DNA of 64,000 nt, taken from Stropharia rugosoannulata (Eukaryota > Basidiomycota > Agaricomycetes > Agaricales > Strophariaceae). The translations under genes and the position numbers were made by a program. The stretch lies in NCBI GenBank assembly GCA_028532985.1, contig JANCIK010000003.1, positions 2,552,001 to 2,616,000 on the forward strand, in the 5' to 3' direction. Numbering within the stretch: the first letter of the stretch is position 1; every line of letters starts with the position of its first letter. Positions 57,489 through 64,000 of the stretch are shown piece after piece. The notes under the pieces were generated by a model. That model was not told the DNA's origin and did not search any database. It saw nothing but the letters and a program-made list of their open reading frames with translations.

Positions 57489-57884
57489 TGCTTGAATTGG
57501 TGAAAGTTGAACTTGCTTTTATGAGTTCTTCGTGAACTGAATTATGTAGGGCATACTGTAGACAATTCATTAGTTTATATATCAGCATTTGTATTGGCCG
57601 CGCGTCTACCAGGCATAGCTGACAGCTGGCAGCATGCGTCACTAGACGGCAAGGTATATAAAGTTGGCCGCTTAATCATGCAATTACTAAGTTATTCTTA
57701 CCAGTTGCACTGCCTGAGAACGGCAGCGAAACTGTAAGAATAGAACGTACGGCGATCATCCTTTCTCACGCGCTTTCCTTCTCAGTCTATATTTGGAGCA
57801 GATCACTCACGTGGATCTAATCACTTTAGTTTTTTTGGGTGTGCACTGCTACGGCTAACGTATTGCATACAGTCTCTGCTCACC
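57489..57884. promoter_or_regulatory. Divergent promoter MGST3-like / RRB1, with TATA box
   Basis: 396 bases between divergent starts. A good TATA sequence, tatataaa, lies at 57655-57662, about 225 bases before the RRB1 start, and an inverted CCAAT (attgg) lies at about 57593-57597. These were seen directly; which gene they serve is not known, though the TATA is oriented for RRB1. Confidence 0.45.
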
Positions 57885-59565
57885 ATGTCGAAAAGATCAG
57901 CAACAGAGCTTCAAGATGGACAGCCATTTTTTAAGGCCTCTGCTGGTAGCAGCAAACGGGATATGCCAATAGTGGACGAGATGGGAGAATTTGAAGACGC
58001 TTGGGAAGATGAGATTGAAGACGAAGAAGTAGCTCAAGCTGATGAGGAAAAGGACGAAGATGGTTTGTATTCATATGTCCTTGGAGAACGTATTTTGATC
58101 ACTACTTGTATCATTAGGCATGGACGTCGATGAGTTTCTGCCCGCAATAGAGGAATCGGATGAGCCTGCCAAAGCTCCCCAGGTCTTCATCCCTGGGACT
58201 CACGTCCTTGGCGAAGATGAAGTTCTGGAAGCAGATGACTCTGTGTATATCATGCGCCATTCAATGAACGTTAACTGGCCTTGCTTATCTTTTGATATTC
58301 TGCGCGACAACCTAGGCGATGAACGCCAAAGGTTTCCGACAACAGCTTATATCGTCGCGGGTACTCAGGCAGATGAAGCTAATAAAAACGAAGTTGTTGT
58401 ATACAAAATGAGCTCTTTGCACCGAACTCAAAAAGATGGCAGTGAGTAAGCATCCCCTCCATAATATTGACGAACGGCACATCGAACTGTTTGTTATATA
58501 GACGATTCCGATTCCGACAATGATGATGAGGACGATACCGATGACCTAGACGAAGATGCTATTCTTGAATACCGTTCTATACCCCACAAAGGTGGCGTCA
58601 ACAGAGTGCGAGCCCAACCTCTCCAAAACACGACTGCCCAGCCCTACCATGTCGCGACCTGGGCTGAGACAGGAAAAGTGCATATATGGGACGTTCGTCC
58701 ACTAATAGAATCGTTGGATTCGCCTGGATACACTCTGGATAAATCAAAAGCGCAGACCCCCGTCTTTACTATCAACTCTCACGGGCGCGCAGAAGGCTTT
58801 GCAATGGACTGGGCATCATCTGGTCCTTCTTCACTGCGACTATTGACTGGTGATATTCACTCCAACATTTACCTGACAACATCCACCCCATCTGGCTTTA
58901 ATGCTCTGTCCCAACCTTTCACCTCGCACACTTCTAGTGTTGAAGATATCCAATGGAGTCCGTCTGAACCTACTGTCTTTGCCTCTTGTTCCGCTGATCA
59001 GAATATATTCATATGGGATGTTCGTACCAAGGGGCGAAAGAGTGTGGCTGGAATTACACAGGCGCACGATAGCGACGTTAATGTTATTAGTTGGAATAGG
59101 CTGACGAGTTACTTGCTTATTAGTGGTGGGGACGAAGGAGCCATCAAAACATGGGACCTCCGAAATGTCAAGAAGACTGGGTATGTCGATTCATAGTTTA
59201 TCTCGTTTACTTTGTATTGACAGATCGTCAGTTCGGGAGAGAAAGATCCTTCTCCAGTAGCCCTATTCAATTGGCACAAGGCACCCATAACATCGATAGA
59301 GTGGCACCCCACGGAAGATTCTATTTTCGCTACATCTGGTGCAGATGACCAAGTTACTTTATGGGATCTTGCTGTCGAACAGGATGACGACGAAGCAGGC
59401 ATGGGTGAAACCTTTGCAGGTGAAAGTCAAGTTCCCCCGCAATTGCTGTTTGTACATCAAGGGCAGAAGCATATCAAGGAGGTCCACTGGCATCCTCAAA
59501 TCCCAGGCGCAGTTATCAGCACAGCATCGGATGGGTTCAATATTTTCAAAACAATTTCGGTATAG
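57885..59565 (+). CDS. RRB1: Glutamate-rich WD-repeat protein Rrb1/GRWD1
   Basis: Chaperone of ribosomal protein L3 in 60S assembly. It begins [17 protein letters not shown] and has the acidic N-terminal region that gives the family its name ([24 protein letters not shown]), then [39 protein letters not shown], the conserved entry to the WD domain (CAF1C-type N-terminal helix). After a second acidic stretch ([13 protein letters not shown]), WD repeats follow: [67 protein letters not shown]...[17 protein letters not shown], and [29 protein letters not shown], ending [17 protein letters not shown]. Three introns. The family's C-terminal [15 protein letters not shown] phrase is intact, so the protein is complete. 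Confidence 0.96.
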
Positions 59566-59635
59566 CCAGTTTTTGCGCGAAGGTTCTTCGCTATTATTTC
59601 TTTGTATGGTATAACTGATGATACCTGCAAGAGTG

Positions 59636-60781
59636 TCATGCTATTGACGTCCCAAAAGCTGTCTTCTCTATTACCTCAAGAATGGCGATGTATATGTTTT
59701 GGATATCGCGTAAATATTGATGTACTAGAAACAGTTGATGCTCATCGTGCTCTTCGAGAGCGAACTTCTCCATTCGTGAATATCGAAACTAATGTATTAC
59801 GGACGTGCTCACCCGGTAGTCAAGAATATTTGGATATTTGGCTATTTTCGAGCAGAGCTTGCCTCGTTCCGTGTAGTAAACTCGGAATGCGCCTCTCATA
59901 TTTAGTGCAGATTGTTGCGCGATGTGTAATTCCGAAATTAAATCTGCAAGCGGAGTGATAAGCACTAGCCAATTTAGACTGGGGGCGTGTACGCACCGTC
60001 TCGAATGCCTAGATGAATGAGTCAACAGGATTAAACAGTCTTCAACAATCACTGATGATTGCACTACGTGCCTGAGCTCTCAGCTGTATTTCTGAGCAGA
60101 AGTTACTAAGACGGCAAAGCGCGGCACTGATTAGTAGCATACTCAAATTGTGTAAGCGTTATCCACATTCGTATCTGGTCCTGCAATATTAATTGAGTTT
60201 TTCAATTAGGAGTATAGCGGTAGTAGTGAGGAAGAAACAAACCGTCAGCTGTAGCAGTTCTTCGCATTCTTGCTTGAGAGTCTTATGCAATTCGCTGTGA
60301 TCATGAATTTTGGGCCGCGGGATGTCAACATATTTCTGGGCATGATCTTCACGTTGACCTGGCCTCGGATGCAACATAAAAAATTCAGCAAATTCACTGT
60401 CCGTATCAGCAAATTTTCTTTTCTTCCGTGAAGAGGGTGAGGCCAGAGAACTAGACTCCTGCATTAGACAGTACGTTTTGGATAACGTTTGATTTATATG
60501 CTGAAGTTCACTGGGAACGTTGATTGCTTTTCAGTGGATTTTTAATGAAGCGGTAGGCTGGAGACGTTACATTATCTATAAAATCTTCAGAAAGTGAACC
60601 ATAAAATCAGAGTCTAGGCTTGCTTTAGAAGGGATCTTTTGAGAGATAGCAATAAACCCGGATGTTCGTAAATCTGTTCGAATGGTCTTGAAGGAAACGT
60701 ATCAGCAAGTAGACAGCGTGATAAAGAGGTAGCCCTTAAAATCTCAACCTCTACTGCTTGCTGTCTAACGAGACCTTCCAT
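59636..60781 (-). CDS. PSME3: PA28/REG-type proteasome activator (PSME3-like)
   Basis: 11S activator that caps the 20S proteasome. Clear family parts: a Lys-rich insert (SSRKKRKFADTDSE), IHDHSELHKTLKQECEELLQL joined over an intron to TDQIRMWITLT, then DLISELHIAQQSALNMRGAFRVYYTERGKLCSKIAKYPNILDYR, and over another intron ALEEHDEHQLFLVHQYLRDIQNIYIAILEVIEK, ending FGTSIA at 59636. The LCSKIAKYP..LDYR block is diagnostic of PA28. The N-terminus is my best reconstruction: Met at 60781, MEGLVRQQAVEVEI, a DTFPSRPFEQIYEHP segment matching the usual FPKK region, then a splice to ESSSLAS. The activation loop expected between ITLT and DLISEL (family: IEDGNNFGV) is not visible in normal form between about 59915 and 60150; the nearest match is IVED. 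The gene may use an unusual loop, have an exon I could not place, or be decaying. Confidence 0.72.
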
Positions 60782-61267
60782 GTTAACCGATTTCTACTTT
60801 GAAGGCGTCAAGAACCACATAAACCCCTATGTTTCTTAATGCAATCAAAAGCGTTGCAGAGGCTTGCGTGCTAATAGTTAAATACTGACGTCGAGCTACC
60901 TAAGTCCTTCGTTAAGGTTGGATGTTGATCACCAAACACCAAGTTGAAAGTTTTGAACAGAATCTGGGCCAACAGAATCTAGATTCCAGGACGCGTTGGG
61001 CCTCGCGTTATTTGGTCTTGCTTGGTAAAGATCTCTAATTCACCCGGGTCGCCATAACGTGTGTCACATGCCTCTGAGTCCGACTTGGAAGCATATGCAC
61101 AACATATGCAAGTACATAACTCGCTTTCCTACATATCATTCTCTAGGCGGCGCAAACAGGATACCAGGCGTTTCCTGACGTTTTTGCGCCTTAGCTTCCC
61201 TCGGTTCTGTCTATCTATCCTGTTTTCGCCGTGAAGATCAGCGCGCCAGTCGTTAAACTTCACTACA
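60782..61267. promoter_or_regulatory. Divergent intergenic region PA28-like / TAF1
   Basis: 486 bases between the divergent starts. No gene, tRNA or named promoter element was recognised. Exact extent depends on the uncertain start of the PA28-like gene. Confidence 0.4.
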
Positions 61268-64000
61268 ATGTCTGCCCAAGACGAAAACGATGCTATATCA
61301 GCCTTGACCGGATTTTCCATTAGTCATGTTCTCGGCGACCTGGAGCTGCCTGCAGGCTCTGCGCTATCCAATAGACTTGGAATATCCGGTATTCCTGCAT
61401 TAAATCAGAGTCAAATTTATAGCGAAAACTGGGACGAAGATGATATTGTTGGTCCGGAACAAGGACAAGACTGGGAGGATGAAATTGACAGAGAGATGCG
61501 CGAGGAGGAGCTGTCTGACCAACCGGCTATTAAGGAAGAAGCACATTCACCCACTGGTATACGACAGAAACAGAAGCGGATCCGCGTAGTTAAAAGACTA
61601 GTGGAAAGACCGAAGACAGTGTACGAACGGTTTCCGGCATTTGAGAAAGACAAAATCCTAGACTTCAGCGAACTCTTTAAAGGATACACTGTCAGGAAGT
61701 CACGGCTGTCGAAAAGGCCGTATCAAGGCTAGTCACCCATTTCATGCTGCGTGTTTCGTTCAACCATAACTCTTCACCAGTGGAAACCGTGTATCCCAGG
61801 AAGAGAGAAAATCCAAAGGGATTTTTAGATGCTGTTGTTGGAGACGCGAAAAGACAGGTAGAAAGCAAGCGCGTTGAAGAAGTGGTGGCTTCCGGTAATA
61901 TTGAGGCGGACTTGCGGAAAGCTCTTGAGGTTTGTATGTTTCTGCAAACATTGCATGGTAAGGATAGCTAAACGGTTTCTCAGGACCGCGAAAAAACAGA
62001 CCTCCCCGTCTCAATGCCACTAGACGATAGGACGTTTGACCTTGTTCTCCTCTCCAATTGGGAAGATCAAATTGTTTATGACTCCACTGGCGACAAACAA
62101 TGGCCCTCACTGATACCTGGGGGTGAAGAACACAACCTAACTACCCCCATTAACAAGGCCCTCGAATCAGGTGCATGGACCCAAAGTATTATATGGAGTT
62201 CAAACGCTCCTTTCCGGGATTTCAGTCAGTTGGAGTTGGATCATGAAGACGTTGTGCCAGAAGAGAGACCAGGTACGCATCATAAGACTTTGGTTACATC
62301 CTTCTTTAAGTTTCTTTTGCAGCGGAAACAGCTCGTCCTCGAAAACGCCTAAGAGCAGACGGTGGCCAAATACGAGACAAATTCAATTTGTCGAATGACC
62401 ACTTTTATGAAGTCGCGAAAGATGGTGGACGCCATCGCGTGCGGCAAACTTTTGGTCAACTTGTGGTCGAACACGCCTATCCAGCTCAGAAGCTGCAACT
62501 TCCGTTCGTAAGTATCTTGTTTAATTAATCTTTCCTCAAGTCCTCACTTTCCTCGCAGTATAAAACACGCTTGTCAAAGCAGGAAGCCCGTTCATTCCAT
62601 CGACCTGCACTTCAATTTCCTGCGAATATTGAACTCAGGTTCTCCAAAGTCCGAACAGCGAAGAAGAAGAAAGATAAAGCAGGCAGAAAGCTTGGCAAAG
62701 GTGGAAATGTCGGAGAAAGCTTGCATAAGACGAGTGACCTTAGTCTCCGCGATACATCTAACTTCGTTCTGTGGGAATACTCAGTAAGGTCATTTATCTT
62801 CATTCTCGTATATTCTTCTAACGCTGATAAAAAGGAAGAACATCCGCCAATCATACCAAATTTCGGTATGGGAAGTGTGCTTGTCAACTATTATCGTAAG
62901 AAGGATGAAAAAGACGAGCATGTACCAAAGGTGAGTAGAAGAAGCTGAATGTCTAAACGAGAAGGTCTAATGGATATTAAGGGGGATCTTGGGTTCCCCT
63001 TTGTTCTGGAGCCACAAGATGAATCACCCTTCATGAAATTCGGATACGTATACCCAGGTCAAACTATACCAGCACTGTATAACAATCTTATGCGAGCACC
63101 GCTCTTCCGCCACAAACCCTACCCCACAGATTTTCTGGTAGTAAGGTGAGATTCCTCCCAGGGGCATGTGGATACATCAGTGATAACTATTACCAGGAGT
63201 ACCATTAAAGGAGAGACCAAATACTATCTCCGGGAAATCAAAAATCTATTTGTGCTTGGACAGACCTACCCTGTGACTGAAGTACCTGGGCCACACTCGC
63301 GGAAGATAACCAACACCATCAAATACCGTCTTCAAATAATAGCTTTCAAACTGCTAAGAAAAAGTCCTGGTGAACGTTTGAAAATATCACGGTTGATGAA
63401 ATACTTCCCCGATCAGAATGAACTTCAAATGAGACAAAGGTTGAAGGTAGGCGATTGAATTGAACTGGCAAAATAGATTTTCTTCTCAATATTTTATCGC
63501 TAGGAATTTATGGAATATCACCGCCGTGGTCCACATCAAGGGTTTTGGAGACTAAAGCCCAATTGGACGATTCCCACTGATGCCGAGATGTTGAAGATGG
63601 TGGAACCGGAACAAGTCGTTCTCACAGAAAGTATGCAAGTCGGTCAACGTCATCTACAAGATGCTGGTTATAGCCATGCTGCGGATGTCGCTGAAGGAGA
63701 CGAGTCGAATCTATCAATCGAACAGCAACTTGCCCCGTGGATTACCACGAAAAACTTTTTGTTTGCTACTCAAGCAAAAGCAATGTTAAGGCTTCATGGC
63801 GAGGGCGATCCATCAGGACGCGGGGAAGCCTTCAGCTTCATAAGGATATCTATGAAAGACATTTTCGTCAAGGCTGGCGAAGATTATGAGCAGAAAATGG
63901 GTTGGTATCTTAGCATACTGAACGGCAGTGTCAGATTTATTTACGACACTCCTTTCTAGCCGAGGCCGAGAACAGGCCAAAGTCTGCTCATCGGTACAAT
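61268..64000 (+). CDS. TAF1: TFIID subunit TAF1, partial (runs off the right edge)
   Basis: Largest subunit of TFIID, the general factor that recognises core promoters. The start MSAQDENDAISALTGFSISHVLG includes the N-terminal TAND-like acidic region (YSENWDEDDIVGPE). Then come KTVYERFPAFEKDKILDFSELFKGYT and FDLVLLSNWEDQI, and the conserved DUF3591 core: NDHFYEVAKDG, LVVEHAYPAQKLQLPFYKT, RSFHRPALQFP, DLSLRDTSNFVLWEYSEEHPPIIPNFGMGS, VNYYRKKDEKDEHVPK, PFMKFGYVYPGQTIPALYNNLMRAPLFRHKP, FLVVRSTIKGETKYYLREI, NLFVLGQTYP, PHSRKITNTIKYRLQIIAFKLLRKS and QGFWRLKPNWTIPTDAEM...ISMKDIFVKAGEDYEQKM. At 63903 or so a final visible intron (acceptor ctttctag at 63959) leads into AEAENRPKSAHRY at the window end. 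The C-terminal zinc knuckle and any bromodomain would lie beyond the window. About nine introns so far. Confidence 0.95.

Overview
The window is nuclear DNA of a filamentous basidiomycete, most likely an agaricomycete. It is packed with conserved eukaryotic genes that are broken up by many short (about 45-75 base) GT-AG introns, intergenic gaps are short, and one gene encodes a secreted GH3 beta-glucosidase with an N-terminal fungal cellulose-binding module (CBM1), typical of plant-litter and wood-decay fungi. No operons, tRNAs, rRNAs, CRISPR arrays or intact transposons were recognised. The species cannot be named from the sequence. All exon boundaries were read by eye from splice consensus and family conservation, so gene ends are firmer than every internal splice site.

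Layout: 1-3134 is gene-poor. 3.1-9.1 kb is a GC-rich block with a PXA-domain protein (-), a small membrane protein (+), 6-phosphogluconolactonase (+), the AP-1 sigma subunit (+) and the 3' end of a chromodomain gene (- ; 8573-12370). 12.8-23.5 kb holds YPT7 (-), ATG16 (+), a three-RRM PUB1/TIA-1-like protein (-), prohibitin PHB1 (-), an ASNSD1-like protein (-) and 6-phosphogluconate dehydrogenase (-). 23.8-38.6 kb is a plus-strand run: oxysterol-binding protein, CBM1-GH3 beta-glucosidase, a mitochondrial aconitase paralogue and a CRAL-TRIO/RhoGAP protein. 38.9-53.4 kb holds mitochondrial MutS (MSH1, -), ADE5,7 (+), an ankyrin/CCCH protein (-), a bacterial GpsA-type glycerol-3-phosphate dehydrogenase (-), syntaxin SED5 (+) and NOP6 (-). 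53.4-64 kb holds an unrecognised low-complexity protein (-), a microsomal glutathione transferase (MAPEG, -), the WD-repeat protein RRB1/GRWD1 (+), a PA28/REG-type proteasome activator (-) and TAF1 (+), which runs off the right edge.

Most genes are unrelated housekeeping functions. Some links are notable: the second and third enzymes of the oxidative pentose-phosphate pathway lie in one window (not adjacent); YPT7 and ATG16, both needed on the vacuole/autophagy route, share a 195-base divergent promoter; AP-1 sigma, YPT7 and SED5 are all vesicle-traffic parts. The most unusual features are the extreme micro-exon structure of the GH3 gene (a 4-base and a 6-base exon, with the codon of the probable catalytic Asp split by an intron), a degenerate sterol/PI4P-binding signature in the oxysterol-binding protein, the bacterial-type glycerol-3-phosphate dehydrogenase carrying a presequence-like N-terminus, a PA28 homologue whose activation loop cannot be found in normal form, and a sharp change in base composition inside the chromodomain gene. 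I did not find a clearly new multi-gene system.
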